From: Nyssa sinensis
Taxonomy: Eukaryota; Streptophyta; Magnoliopsida; Cornales; Nyssaceae
Length of the DNA: 64,000 bases
Assembly: GCA_008638375.1 (NCBI GenBank)
Contig: CM018035.1
Span: 34,182,638 to 34,246,637 of the forward strand
Direction of reading: 5' to 3'
Part shown: piece after piece, positions 21,901-34,259 of the stretch
How positions within the stretch are numbered: position 1 is the stretch's first letter
Layout: every line of letters begins with the position of its first letter
Notes under the pieces: model-generated
Databases searched by the model: none
The model's input: only the letters and a program-made list of their open reading frames with translations
Told to the model about the DNA's origin: nothing
Translations under genes and position numbers: made by a program

Positions 21901-22656
21901 GTTGGGGTTCCAATCGTGGCCAACTGATACGGAGCAGTTGCCGTGGTCATCCCAAATGTAGTCTTAGTAGAGCACGAAGTTGTCAGTGGAGCACCGAACG
22001 GACATGGGATCGGAGCTGCGGTTGTCGCCAAACTCGTCGGCGCAGTAATGGCCGAACACAATGGATCAGTCACAACAGACCTGTCCCCACGCTCTCCCTC
22101 CTCCATACAGCCCCACGATGACGGCGCCGCTTGTTCTCTCTCCTTGCCAACTCAGTGGCTGCTCATCGCCCTTCACCAGCGACGCCTCCACCGTATCCAC
22201 CGACATGCTGTTCGCACTAGCACTCTCTCTTTCCCGACTTTCTGTTAGAGTTTCGATCTCCCCAAGACAACCGATCAAATCGTTCGAAAATCAGTGACAA
22301 GCCGACTACGGAAAGGGCCACGATCGTCGGACTGAAAATCGAGTTCGAAGACATCAAGATTCGCAGACGAACTCACCGACAGATCGATCGCCCTCGCCAT
22401 CGTCCCTCCGTCGCGACCACCGCCGCGTCGGCTTCTTCCCTTTCTTTCTTTCCCTTTCCCCCTTTCTCTCTTTTCTTCTTTCTTTCTTCTCTTTTCTTCT
22501 TTTCTTCCTTCTTCTCTCCGTTTCTCACGCGACCAGTTTCCTCCCCTGTTTTCACCGACTTCCCCTCTCATTCTTGCGGCTTCTCTTTTAGTTTCCCTCT
22601 TCACTCAAACACACACCACACAATATATGTCCCTCCCAAGGCTGCCGACACTCCCC

Positions 22657-22691
<35 letters not shown>

Positions 22692-22817
22692 TTTTTTTTT
22701 TTTAACTTGAGACATATATATACATATATACCTTTTATTTTACTTCATTTTCTTATTTATTGTCCCATTATTTTATTCCCTATATTTTATTTTATTTTAT
22801 TTTTTCAAATCTCTACA
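18919..22817 (-). mobile_element. Solo LTR of a long-LTR Ty3/gypsy element, TSD CGTTA
   Basis: Starts TGTCACGCCCCG and ends CTCTACA. It is flanked by CGTTA at 18914-18918 and 22818-22822. At 3899 bp it contains no ORF with recognisable domains and no second copy of its own ends, so a solo LTR fits best. Orientation is minus by analogy with the LTR at 60523-63876, where the polypurine tract is visible. Inside are two CGGATCGCTCCCG.TGGGTAGC blocks (near 19791 and 19834), tandem CACACAACTCTATGCCACAT copies (19678-19735), (AT)n and (TTA)n tracts, and a G/A-rich stretch near 22280-22600. It interrupts copia C between its RT and RNase H. Confidence 0.85.
22661..22704. repeat. (TTA)n microsatellite followed by T-run
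   Basis: About ten ATT repeats that pass into a run of T, inside the solo LTR. Confidence 0.85.
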
Positions 22818-23958
22818 CGTTATCCACTGGATCTCCCTCATTACCACTTAGTCGATGATTAGTTTCAATGGGAGTTCTGCAGGTTTGCTTCCCAACATCC
22901 CTGTTTCCTTTAGCAAATCAAGGATATACTTTTCTTGACAGATGAAGATCCCCTTATTTGATTTGGCAACTTCAATTCCGAGAAAATATCGCAGATTTCC
23001 CAGCTCTTTGATCTCAAATTCTTTGGCTAGATAACTTTTCAGCCTTGTCACCTCTGTATAATCATTCCCTGTCACAATTATATCATCCACGTAGACAATA
23101 AAAATAGTGACCTTACCATCTACCCTCTTAATGAACATGGTATGATTTGTATGACTTGGTCTATAACCAAACATTATCATAGCCTTATAAAACCTGTCAA
23201 ACCAAGCTCTCGGAGATTGCTTAAGCCCGTAAAAAGCCTTCAATTTACATACCTTCCCCTCTGTTGCTTTGGTAGTATAATCTGGAGGGACCTCCATGTA
23301 CACCTCCTCCTCAAGATCTCCGTGGAGGAATGCATTCTTTACATCCAACTGTTGCAATGTTCACCCCAAATTTGCTGCTACTGAGAATAGAGCCCTGATG
23401 GAATTTATCTTGGCCACTGGAGCAAAGGTCTCTTGATAGTCTATGCCATAGGTCTAAGTGAACCTTTTGGCTACTAACGAAGTCTTATATCTGTCAACTG
23501 TACCATCTGCTTTTTGCTTAACTGTGAAAACCCATTTGCAACCAACTGGCATCTTTCCATCTAGAAGTGAAACCAATTCCCAGGTTTCATTTTTTCGTAG
23601 AGCTCCCATTTCCTCATCCATGGCTGCTTTTCATTTGGCATCTGTTAGAGGCTCTTTCCACACCTAAGGAACAAACACAGAATCTAGAGAGCAGATGAAA
23701 GCACGCTATGAAGTGGATAAGGAGTCATAAGACACAAACTTGGATATTGGGTGTTGGGTACAAGCCTAAACTCCCTTTCGATGAGCAATGGGAATATCAA
23801 TATCATCAGAATGAGAAAAAGGACTTACAAGAGATGCGTTAGAGATATCATCACCTGATGATGAGGCTACTCGAGCTAGTGTCAGTGATTGCGATTGTCC
23901 TGGGGGCACATAAGAGTCTATTTGCATATCCTGACATCTTGAATGGGCCTCTCTAGAC

Positions 23959-24819
23959 CAAGGATCAAAATTTCATTTCATTTCCATCGAAACTGCCGAA
24001 ACGTTTCCGTTTTCTAGTGAACCGAAACGAAACACTAGTGGAATACTGAAACTCACATATTTCCAAGGAAACAAAGTTGTTTCAGTAAAAACATGCCGAA
24101 ACTAGTGGAAACATGCCGAAACAAGTAGAAACATACCGAAACAGTGAAAACATTTCTTTGGTACTAGCAATACTTTTAGACGTTGGTAAAAGATATTATT
24201 CATTTGTTTTTTAAATTGAGGAGATTGAAAGATTAAAACCCAAAATTATAAGAAGATATTTTATTTTTTCTCAAAAACAGTAAAAGTAATGAAAATAAAA
24301 TATAGATAAATAATTTATTTTAATACTTAGTTACTAATTATAATAGGTTTAAATTACTATATTTTTAATTATTATATATGTAACTTGTGTCAAATTGTCT
24401 AATTCGTGGATATATACAATATATATTTATTATTTTATGGTTTATAATAATTTTACATATTTTATAGCAAAATATATAATAAATTCATATTACATAAACA
24501 AATTAGCTCTAAATATTTTATACTAGTTTCTAATAAGTAAAAAGTTATTTGATATTAATGACTAATTTATATTTACGTTATTTTTTTTTTTTTATTTCAC
24601 CCTAGTATCTTCTTGTGCAAATGGACATGTACTCTAAAACATTTCCAATTAATTATAATATTTATCTTCACGCATGCATATATTTTACTTTATGTTTCCA
24701 AGTGTTTCTATACATTTTAATTTTTTTCATCGTTTCCACTATGTTTCCGAAACGTTTCCGAAATGTTTCCGTTTTCTAGGTAACCGAAACAACACTACGA
24801 AACAAAATTTTGATCCTTG
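23959..24819. mobile_element. hAT-like non-autonomous element, 861 bp
   Basis: Inverted ends CAAGGATCAAAATTT at 23959 and AAAATTTTGATCCTTG ending at 24819. The inverted similarity extends inward through CCGAAACGTTTCCG and TTTTCTAG blocks. The flanks CTCTAGAC (23951-23958) and GTCTAGAC (24820-24827) match at seven of eight bases, as expected for an 8-bp hAT target duplication. The AT-rich interior has no transposase-like ORF. Confidence 0.8.
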
Positions 24820-26690
24820 GTCTAGACCGATCCTACATCCTCAAGTCAGCTTTGTCTAGCTGTCCACCATGATTAGGAGAAGATGGCTTAGACGGTGCCT
24901 TAGTGCTCTAAAAAATGGTAACTTTCTCCCCTACTACGAGTAGGAGGAGTCCACTGAAGTAACATCTCTTCCTGAGTTGAGGATGAATCCTTCTCTTGAT
25001 CCTACTCCCCTGAAGATATGGTTGGGGAACGGAGTAGGACTCTGTCTCATAAAAGGTAACATCCATACTAACAGACAACTACTGAGTCGGTAGATGATAG
25101 CACTTAGAACTTTTCTGTGCAGGAGAGTAACCAATGAAGACACAACGCAAAGCTTTTAGATCAAGCTTGCTTGTAGTCTTCCTATGGTCCTGAACAAAGC
25201 AGAAACATCCAAAGATGCGGGGAGGAATGAGATAACTAGAGGAGACCCCTAGAAGCAATGCTAGAGCTTTTTGAAATTCCAAAGTCTTGAGAGGCATGCA
25301 GTTGATGAGATAAGCAGCAGTTTGGATAGCATCACCCTAAGAGACTTGGGTAGATTCATGGAAAACATCAAGGAACGGGCCACTTCAAGAAGATGTATGT
25401 TCTTTTGTTCAGCCACTCCATTCTGTGTTTGGGTATCCACACAACTAGTTTGATGAATCATCCCATGATCACGAAGATAGTTTGAAAAATCTCTATCTTC
25501 ATATTCACCCTCATTATCAGTCCGCAGTATCTGAATCTTAGCATCAAACTGTGTCGGAACCATTTTGTGAAAAACTTGAAAACCTCACTTTTATGCTTGA
25601 GCAGGTAGACCCATGTAACATGGGAGTAACAATTAAGAAATGTAACAAACCAACGATAGCCCCAGAGAGAGACCACCCGTGAAGGTGGATATACCAGAGT
25701 GAACAACAAAGAAAGGAGCAGTGTTTTTATTATTATTACTAGGATAAGAAGTATGGGTATGCTTAGCAAGTTCACAAGCATCACAAATCAATCTAGGTTT
25801 ACATTGCATAACAAGAACATGAAAATCTTTCTCTATAGTACTAACTGATGGATGTCCTAACCTCCGGTGCCACTATAATAATTCTTGAAGAGCTTATTGA
25901 GATAAAGGCTTAGAAGATGTAGTTTCTAGCAGATATAGACCCCTATGAGACTTACCACTGCCAATTGTTCTCCCTGTCCCCTACCCTTGAAAAGACAATG
26001 AGAAGGAAAGAAGGTTACTGAGCAGTTAAAGGCTTTAGTAATGGAGCTAACTGAGAGTAAATTAGTGGAAAAATTAGGAACATGGAGAACATATGTTAGA
26101 GATAAAGAAGAAGAACAAAACATTGAGCCTTTGCTCCATATTGAGAACAATGAGCCATCTGCTACCCTAACCTTATCCCTACCAGAGCATGGCTCATTGT
26201 CCTCTCCTGCCTTCCTCTAACTGCACAAAAGCATATGCCTGTCTCAGAGTAGGAAAAGGATCACGTCCAAGCACCTGACTGCGAATCTGATCATATTCAG
26301 CATTAAGGTCTGCCAAGAAATCATACACACACTCCTTTTCCTTTACTGCTGAAATATGACACTGTCATCTGGACATTTGGCCTGAAAATTTTGATAGTGA
26401 TCCAATTCTCGCTAGAGACCATTGAGACCAGCATAATACTCAACAACACTCAAATCTGTTTCTTTAGTTTCATGAACCCTCTTGCGGAGATCGTAGATCT
26501 GAGCTTCATTACCAACCTGTTAATAAGTTTGCACTAAAGCAGTCCAAATTTCATATGCTGTTTTCAGAAACAGAAAACAATGGCTAATGTGTGGTTGCAT
26601 GGAGTTAAGAAGCCATGACATCACAAAGGAATTGCTCGAGTGCCACTGCTTAAGTATCAGGTCGTTCATAACGGGAATCTGAAACTACAC

Positions 26691-27335
26691 TCTTGAATTT
26701 TTTTCAAACACTAACAAATCTCTTAAAAGTCACTAATACATATATCTTGACTACAATTATTACATTTTAATATTGTTACTATTATTTTTTTAGTTTTCTA
26801 ACACCTAAAAAATATTTTTCTTAAAAACAATAGTTAAGAAGATATTTTATTATTTTATATGGGTTTTTTAAAGTTAAACTAATAAGAAATAACATTTAAT
26901 TTGAATAAGGTTACAAGAAGTAAAATAAATAATAACAAAAAATAATTATACGCATGAAAATCAATTTAGTTGATTAGTTATAGAATAAAAAAATTAAAAA
27001 TTTTGAGGCCAAGAGGCCTTTTCGGGTTCGTATTGACCCGAATGTTTTGGTAACCCATTTCAATTTTTTTGTAATTTTTTTGTTAAGTATCTCTCTTCTA
27101 TATAAATCTTATAAAAATAGAAATCATAAGAATTATGTAGCAAAAAAAGTAAAAATAAAAGAAAAAAAAAATTAAAAAAAAATAAAATTAAACAGCCGTA
27201 ACGGTCCTGTAATGGTCTTAACGGACCTATAACGGTCGATACGGTTGTGAATTTTGGTCACACTGATATATCGGTCAGTATCGGTATCGGAGGGGTAAAA
27301 AAACCGATACGTAACGTAACGACTGTTATTTAACA
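26691..27335. other. AT-rich spacer with AACGG/CGATAC repeats, possible MITE
   Basis: No gene. At 27194-27325 short related words recur (CCGTAACGGTCC, TCTTAACGGACC, TATAACGGTCGATACGG, CGATACGTAACG), which looks like the subterminal part of a small DNA element. A matching inverted end on the left could not be shown. Confidence 0.35.
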
Positions 27336-27565
27336 CCTTGCTGCCAACGTTACCTGGTCAAATGGAGAGATCGTCCTATGTCTGATGCTACTTGGATTGC
27401 TGAGAATGAGTTTCACCGCCTTGACCCAAATCTTTTGGAGTGCTATCACCATCATCACTTGTTGGAGTTGAGTTCCTTTTAGTGGGGTAGAGTTGATGGG
27501 GATCATGATAGGGAATCGCGCACCTACTACAGGCGTATGCATAAGAAGATTGGGCCTGGGATTTA
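27336..27565 (+). pseudogene. Ty3/gypsy chromodomain relic
   Basis: The plus strand reads RYLVKWRDRPMSDATWIAEN and then EFHRLDPNLLECYHHHHLLE. This is the chromodomain found at the C-terminus of plant chromovirus integrases. After a stop a tail follows (GRVDGDHDRESRTYYRRMHK). No integrase core precedes it. It is an isolated end fragment in intron 1 of the CNGC gene. Confidence 0.75.
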
Positions 27566-30500
27566 ATTAGAAATTTTATCATATTTTTGAGTTGCCTTTC
27601 ATTGGGTTTCGTTGTATGTTTTGGAGCACCCCTTATAATTAATGGGGTTTGATTTCTTTTGAGTTAGTTTTTGATATTGAATAAACAAATTATTGAGAAT
27701 ATTCAAGATTGTGTTTTAGTGTTCATCTCCTGTTGTACCAATAAGAGTTCCTAATGTCCTTTGAAGTCCTTCCGTTCCTATGGTTCCATATTTCCTTTAC
27801 ACTACCTTTCACCGCAAACTGCCCCTCTGTAGTGAATCTCCGTAGTAATTTCCCCAATAAAGCTTAATTGAAAACACAAAGCTTCCTAATTGCGAAGTTT
27901 TCCTCCCTCACAAGTTAGCACACCATGTCCTAATCAACCAAATGATACGTGAACTCATCTGCCATTCCTTATTGAATCTCTTTTAAATTTCTTTAATATT
28001 GCTTAGTATTAAGGCCATCGTGATGAATGAAGATGAAATATATTGTAGGGCTAGACAGTGTACCATTTGTAGGCATCACCTGCTCCCCTCTTTTCAAAGT
28101 CAAAATTCTTCTCTTTGCCTCCTGTTTCTATCTGCTTTGTAAGGTGGGAGCACAGGGTGGAAAAAAATGGATGGGAAACATGGCATTAGTGTAAACTAGT
28201 TTGGTTGCATGCACCCTAAGTTCTGAATAATATTTTAATCCATATACAGGATAACTGGATGGTTGTGGTTTAACGATTTTGTGCTAACAAGAGAGTCCTC
28301 TTTTTTAATAAAGAAGAAAGATCTTCTAAATTCAGATTTTCTCGAGACACATTGAAAGGAATGTTACACGGGCTTTGGAAGGCTGAGAAGATTAATTAAT
28401 GACATAAATCTGCAGCTTTGTAATTAAAGAAGGGATCTCTTTCTTTGGATATACTCGAAAAAAAGACTAGATTATGTAATGATGAAACTAAACAAGAATA
28501 CTTGCCCAAACTGTATGATCTCATTTCCATAGTTCCACAATCCTACCCTGTTTCCCAAGAAAGGAATCTTGCGTTCGAACGCAGTCAATCTAGACGGGCA
28601 TGAGTTGAGACTCGATTGAGGGATTGTGACTTGATCGTATCGAGTCTTGCATTGATTGTGGTGTTGATTGCTTCTACACATTTAAACCCTTGGTATAGTC
28701 CTTATGAATTGTAACATCAAAGTAATAATTTATTCAAGGTAACATAAATAACTCAGCTTAAAGGATCTGTGCACAGTTGCAATAAGAATAACCTATTAAA
28801 TCTGTCAGTGATAATTCCATTAGGCGCTTTTTTAGGTGTGGTCACATTCATTGAAGATGTTCTCTAACATGTACTTGTATGTTTGCTCTGGTGTCACTAC
28901 AACTATAATTAAGATAAATAATGTGGAGGCATAACATGTGCTAGCCGTGATAGAGTGACAGTGCCCAACTCTTACATATAGCTAAGAATAATTTAAAGGT
29001 CAAGCAAATTGGGAATACTAGGTCTCCTGTTTATGATTTCTATCATAACCTAGTTTCTCTACAAGGTTTACTTGGACTTATCATATAAATTACATAATAT
29101 AGTAAACATGATTTAATAAACTTTCCTGTAAATAATTGAAATTAGAAATTTGTAACATCAAATAAATAATGAATATGTCCAAATACAACCTATCTGATTG
29201 GTTGTTAGGGTGTACTTCCAACAGTTTAGGTTTCTTTAAAATTTTCTAACATCTATAGCATAGTCATTTGCGGTAAAAAGAGAATAAGATTTATTAAATG
29301 GTGTTTGGTTACTTAAAAGAGTGAGTACGGAACTCACTATTAGTTCGGATGTGGATCAAAAACACACTCTAATGGAATAGGGTACTTTTCTGTCTATTTT
29401 CTTTCTTTGTTTAGTGATTTACTTATTTATTTTTATTGTAGTGCTATTCACACTCCATAGCTACTAAAACTGAAACCCAAAGGCTTAAAAATCATTGATT
29501 TGCAAACCCTAATCTCAATTCCCTTGTGTTAATCCCTGAACCTCTACTTTCATAGTACAACCCAAGAATACAAGAAGTCTAGGCTGTTCTGTGTTATACC
29601 TGTCACAAGTTTCTTTGATCCATATCATGCAACTTGTTGGAAGGGTGAGTTGCTGATGAAAAAACAAATAAATAAAGTCATATTTAGAGGGAAAATAATT
29701 GTGAAACCTCAAGTTGACAGCAAGAACACATGCCTCTACCTAGTTCATAATCATGACCTGTCTGGGAAGTCCAGGGTCTGAAATTACTGATTATGAATGA
29801 TGAATCCAAAGATTGACAACTGGAGAAGTTTCTGATTGAAAGATTGTCACAGAGTGGATTATCAATTACAAAGGGGTATCTTGATAAGAGATGTTGAAGA
29901 TAGTTGTAACAAGTCTATCCTAAGTGGACACAGTGTGGAGGTATAATATATTTCTATGGGATTCAGAACTCAAAAATCTATGACACTTCAGCCTCATAGC
30001 GAGGCTGTTATACTTTCGCACAAAAATATCTGGCATGATGATGTAAGAACATTGAGGCAGATCACCATTTTGTCAGGCTAATACCAAGTCCAACTCAAGT
30101 TTTAACCTCTTGTGTCACAACAGAGTAATATTAGGTTTTTTACTACGGAGTCTGTAGAATTTAATTTTCGGAAATTTTAAGCTTTTTGGTTACTGTAGAC
30201 ATTTCTCGTCCAACTTGAGTTGCAAGAGTTGTTCTTGTCCATACCTCTTCTTCTGTCTTTTGTATATTAATATATCATGCAAAAGAACTAATGTTTGTGC
30301 CTACTTATATTTATTATTAATATTTAAGGGAGATGATTCTTCTTCCTTTTTAATCTTCTTTCTTTTTAGTAGGACCAATCCCAAAAACTGCAAATTAATA
30401 CATATCATCTGTGTTTGTTTCTCAATTGCCTTTTGTCACATTCACATAAACAAAAAAAATGTAAACTTAGTCAGCAATTCAATTTCTCTAATGTCCTTGC

Positions 30501-30843
30501 TACATGAAAGCTTAAATGTTGCTGCAGCGTGTATAATCTTTGGAAGGTGATGAAATGTAATTTTCTACTGGTAGAAGCTCTCTGAAAGTTTTGAATCCAG
30601 TATCCTCCCTGTAGTACTTGGTGGTTTTCTGTTTTGTCTAATTCTTTGAACATGAAATGTTTTTTTGATCTGTATTCCTTGAACGTGACAATGTTATTTG
30701 TAAATTCTCTTTCACTGGTGTTTTACATGTTTGGTGTCCCTCAGTTTCTTGGAAGATAGTGGACAATATTTTCATTTCTGCAACTGTGAAAGTTGGTATT
30801 CTATATTCATTATTCACTTTTCTTTTTATCTATTTTTCTCTAG
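27566..30843. other. End of intron 1, no gene recognised
   Basis: AT-rich intronic sequence without a convincing ORF, LTR or inverted repeat. It ends with the pyrimidine-rich acceptor CTTTTTATCTATTTTTCTCTAG at 30843. Confidence 0.6.
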
Positions 30844-31101
30844 ACGGTAAATCAATGTCTTCGAAATGCTTGCCGTGATTCTGAGATTGAGAAGTGTGCA
30901 AAATTCATAGATTGTGGGAGAAATAATATTGACGATTTTAGCAATGAGCCAACATGGGTAAACTGGATGAACAATGTAAATGCAAGTGCTTGCTTTGGTC
31001 AAGACGGTTTTGATTATGGAATCTATGTACAGGCAGTCAACCTGACTACGGAACATAGTATAATCACGAGATATGTATATTCATTATTTTGGGGGTTCCA
31101 G
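30844..31101 (+). CDS. CNGC19/20: CNGC19/20-like channel, exon encoding S5-pore turret
   Basis: 86 codons beginning TVNQCLRNACRD and ending RYVYSLFWGFQ. They encode the extracellular loop after S5, with the paired cysteines typical of plant CNGCs (C5, C10, C18, C24), and the start of the pore helix. The acceptor is TTCTCTAG|ACG at 30843 and the donor is TTCCAG|GTATCA at 31102, both phase 0. It joins in frame to the exon at 4941-5189, giving WYLFGLQ-TVNQCLRNAC. It also joins in frame to 35181-35326, giving FWGFQ-QISTLAGNQ. The upstream intron is 25,654 bp, extremely large for a plant gene. No stops or frameshifts interrupt the exon. Confidence 0.92.
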
Positions 31102-31413
31102 GTATCATTATATACATATATATTCAGTTATTTTTGCATCCATTAATTTATTCTCGTTATTATATACTTATTTGAGATATATCATGCATTCTGGACTGAA
31201 GTTAGCTCATAAAGATGTTCTGAAACAACTGAAAATTAATATCAAGGCAAAAAGTACAAAAACACCTTGAAATGCAACTTTGGAGGCTTAAATCCACTAA
31301 GCACATGCTTTTTGCCTTGCACCCTACGTTTAACATATTGTTGTGTTTTGTCTTTCTTGTATATATACTTGGATGCTTCCCTACTTAATACAACTTACTT
31401 TTGGAAGGATTAT

Positions 31414-31709
31414 TGTTAAGCAACCAATTACTCCAAAAGCTTAAGCAATTAGAGAATGGGCCAACAATATATATCAGGTTCTCAACACTCCCCTTCATAT
31501 GCAACCTCGGACTCGCATGTGGAGAGGCAAAGAAAGAAACCACAGATAGAAGAGAATGCAAATGCAAATGGGGAATAAAAGAGAGACTTGAACCGAAAAC
31601 CTCTCACAACCAAGGCTTTGATACCGTACCATGTATGTTAAGCAACCAATTACTCCAAAAGCTTAAGCTATTAGAGAATCGGCCAACAATGTATATCAAG
31701 CTCTCAACA
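31414..31709 (-). mobile_element. TRIM element 1, 296 bp, TSD ATTAT
   Basis: Terminal-repeat retrotransposon in miniature. Two 74-bp direct repeats (31414-31487 and 31636-31709), TG...CA, differ at about five positions. ATTAT lies at 31409-31413 and 31710-31714. On the minus strand a primer-binding-like TGGTACGGTATCAAAGC adjoins the right repeat and a purine tract AAGGGGAG adjoins the left repeat. The 148-bp interior codes for nothing, so mobility would depend on an autonomous partner. Confidence 0.9.
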
Positions 31710-31739
31710 ATTATATCCAAAGTTTGGTTGTCCAAAGCT

Positions 31740-32230
31740 TGTTGATATATGTCAAAGTTTTTTTGGATGCACATTGTCTCCTTTTTCTTTTGCTTTAATT
31801 TAGTGAACAGAACAAAATATATGTTTCGCAGTTTTTTTCCCCAGATAACTGTCAGTAAAAATTTTGAAAAAATATGGAAACACCAAATAGTTGAAAACAT
31901 GGGAGCTGGCCTGTACAATTAAAACATGGGAGATATTGCTGAATTTGATTCCCCTGAGCATCTTAAGGGCTTGCATTCCCTACCCTATTCTCTCTGTGTG
32001 TGTGTGTTTAATTAGTATCACTATTTTTTAGTGCTAACTTAAGCCTTTCCCCATATTTTTCTTTCAATACTACGCCTCTTGCTAAAGCATCTAAATAACT
32101 TGCAAAGAAACCCAATATTGTGGAATTACCTTGGAGATGTACTACCATGACTTGACAGTGAACTTTAGCTTCGAAAAACTCAAGACAAGCTTATTTCAAC
32201 TGCACACCCTGAATTTTGAAGCGTGATAAG
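31740..32230. other. Intron 2 spacer, nothing recognised
   Basis: AT-rich DNA with a short (TG)n run near 31998-32008. No gene or mobile element end was identified. Confidence 0.5.
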
Positions 32231-32233
32231 AGA

Positions 32234-32470
32234 ATGTTAGAATTTCACATCTTCTATGTTACTGTATTATTTTCTGTGATGTACCAGAATATTAGAGTAG
32301 GGGTGAAATTGTAATTCTTTGTTTCTTTGCATTATATAAATAGTTGGTAGTGTGTACATACACGACAAACAATTATTACGTTCTTTCCTATGTTTTTCTT
32401 TTGCTCCTTTCTCTCTTTTTCTAAAAACCCTAAATGCTGTACAACTTGACTTAGTATCAGAGCCCTTGGT
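32234..32470 (+). mobile_element. Copia LTR fragment with adjoining primer-binding site
   Basis: Starts TGTTAGAATTTCAC and carries the box GCATTATATAAATAGTTGGT, the reverse complement of a segment shared by the LTRs of the D-like family. It ends before TAGTATCAGAGCCC near 32453, a degenerate initiator-tRNA primer site. No coding body follows, so it is an isolated 5' end on the plus strand. Confidence 0.55.
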
Positions 32471-32479
32471 TATAAGAGG

Positions 32480-34070
32480 TCTTAGTTTCACCGTCTCTCC
32501 ATTTGCATTTATTCCCTGTGTGGTTTGTTTGTGCAAACTTACAATCTATTATGCTTCGTGTGTGCAAAGTTGCATTCTATTAAGCTTTGTGTCTATGGTT
32601 TCTTTGGCTCACTATGTGTGAGGCCAGGGTCGCATGTGATAGCTTAAGTTTTTGGAGCAATTGATTGCTTAATAGAGAAAAATAAAATAAATAAAATAGG
32701 GATTTTTTCTCTTGAAATCCAAAAGAAACAGTAAACTGTGCTCCAAAGCTGATGAAATTTTACTGACATATTATTCTATGTATTGCCAAACTACAGCCAC
32801 AAACCACACTCAAAAATCATTGTCTATCCTCAAAACTGAACATTTGAACACAAGTAGTAAATTTACATTTCTATTTGAAGAAAACCCAAACTAGCAAATT
32901 ACAACCTTTACAACACATTTGTCTACCCAGTAGCCACTCCAGAAGTAAATACAGCATGGCAAAACGCCAATAAAACTTCATGTTCATCATGCTTTATACT
33001 TGTGCCCTTCTTCAGAATAAGAAACTATAAAAGTAGGAGGTGAGCTACACACCAATTCTCAATTTCAATTTAAGGTTTTGATACAATGCATGTATAATGT
33101 GTATCATAACTTTTGGGCAGCAAACAAACTTTATTTTTCATATATAAAACTACCTATCGTCATTCCCTTCCCTGGAACTCCAAGAATGCATCTATCGATA
33201 AGTTGAAACTCATGATGAAATCTAATAAGGAATTTCAGCTCAGCACCATCATTCCTACAAAGTGGTCTACCTTGAGGGTTTAGGGTATTTCACCAAAAAG
33301 TAAATTCGTTCCCTGAATATTGCTACTTTATGGACTTTCACCTATGGACCGCAGCCCAACTTTAACTTGATTCAATGGATTCTATGGTTTCTTCAAAAAC
33401 TCTTCTTTCAACTAAATCACATTTCCAGTCCTTCCAATTCAATACGGATACTACGTATAAATGGAGAACCATAGAATTTTAGGTTAAAATAGTTTCATTA
33501 CACGAGTTTTCATTAAATATACGTAAATCACAATTCATTTAACAAACTCAAGTTCATACACATAACATTTGCAATTATCAGTATACACCATTATTTACTT
33601 GCATGTAACACTTCAAAATTTAAAATCAATCTAAGACACTTTAACTCAAAGAAATCAAAATAATTAAATCAAATAGAAAATCCTTTAATTAAAAGAATGA
33701 TTTTAGAGTCTCCTACGTTGTTTTATGATTTTTCTGAATTTTACGAAACTTGCTCCTATTTTTTCCTTATTTTCCTTCTCTTCTCTCTTCCAAGTTTGTA
33801 AGAAAAGCCTCACAATATGTCATAACTCTAGACTAGCTCAGTGTCGAGAGTTGCACATGTCACAATTCTAAACTAGCTTAATGTCAAGCCTCGTGACATC
33901 TCACAATTGAGACTAGTTTGGTGTCCTTTCTATTTTAGCATGCTAAAATGCTTAATGTTAGGTTTTAACATACTGCCTAATTTATTTATTTTCACTATTT
34001 CTCTAACTTAGAGACTACCTGTAAAGGCTGACATATATGTCCCCCTATTACGTTACACAAGCATGCACTT
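32480..34070. other. Intron 2 spacer with a short degenerate repeat
   Basis: No gene. Near 33810-33925 a ~55-bp unit recurs about three times (CA.AA.TCTA.ACTAGCT..GTG/ATGTC). Otherwise AT-rich. Confidence 0.5.
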
Positions 34071-34074
34071 AACA

Positions 34075-34250
34075 AGAGGTTGTTGCCCGGAAAAAGGGCA
34101 AGGTCTTGTTCACCTACGATAGTGGCGTGGGTTGGAGTTCTGGAAAAAAAGCCTCTAGCAAAATGCGGGTCAGGCTGCCTACCATCCACCTCTCCCAGAT
34201 GCCCAATGTGGGATCCTTGTGCACTGGATGTTTTTTATTTTTTTTTTACT
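34075..34250 (+). mobile_element. Au-like SINE
   Basis: Shows the recognisable order of a plant Au-type SINE. A degenerate pol III B-box (GTGGGTTGGAGTTCTGG) is followed by AAAGCCTCTAGCAAAATGCG, CAGGCTGCCTACCATCCACC and GGGATCCTTGTGCACTGGAT. It then ends in a T-rich tail. Recognition is from family knowledge; target duplications were not determined. Confidence 0.7.
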
Positions 34251-34259
34251 TTTTTAAGG

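Larger units (their letters stand above)
18260..26690 (-). pseudogene. Copia C, decayed antisense element split by two insertions
   Basis: Minus-strand copia polyprotein in pieces. Gag at about 26240-26690 reads WHSSNSFVMSWLLNSMQP and AEYDQIRSQVLGRDPFPTLR. The protease/preintegrase remnant is at 25930-26230. Integrase is at 25080-25860, with RTDN and NGVAEQKNIHLLEVARS. RT is at 22848-23660, with [34 protein letters not shown] and YVDDIIVTGND. RNase H is at 18268-18918, with FYCDNKAAINIAHNP and RTKHIEIDRHFIKEK. The frame is interrupted by a 3.9-kb LTR at 18919-22817 and an 861-bp hAT-like element at 23959-24819. Many further stops and frameshifts are present. Clear LTRs were not found, so both ends are approximate. 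Confidence 0.88.

Noticed and set aside
22275..22604. 110-codon minus-strand ORF rich in R, K, E and G
   Set aside because: It is the reverse reading of a C/T-rich low-complexity stretch inside the solo LTR, with no domain, and a similar biased ORF overlaps in another frame.
30215..30550. 111-codon ORF with hydrophobic stretches
   Set aside because: AT-rich intronic DNA just before a real exon, no family match, and no splice or codon support.
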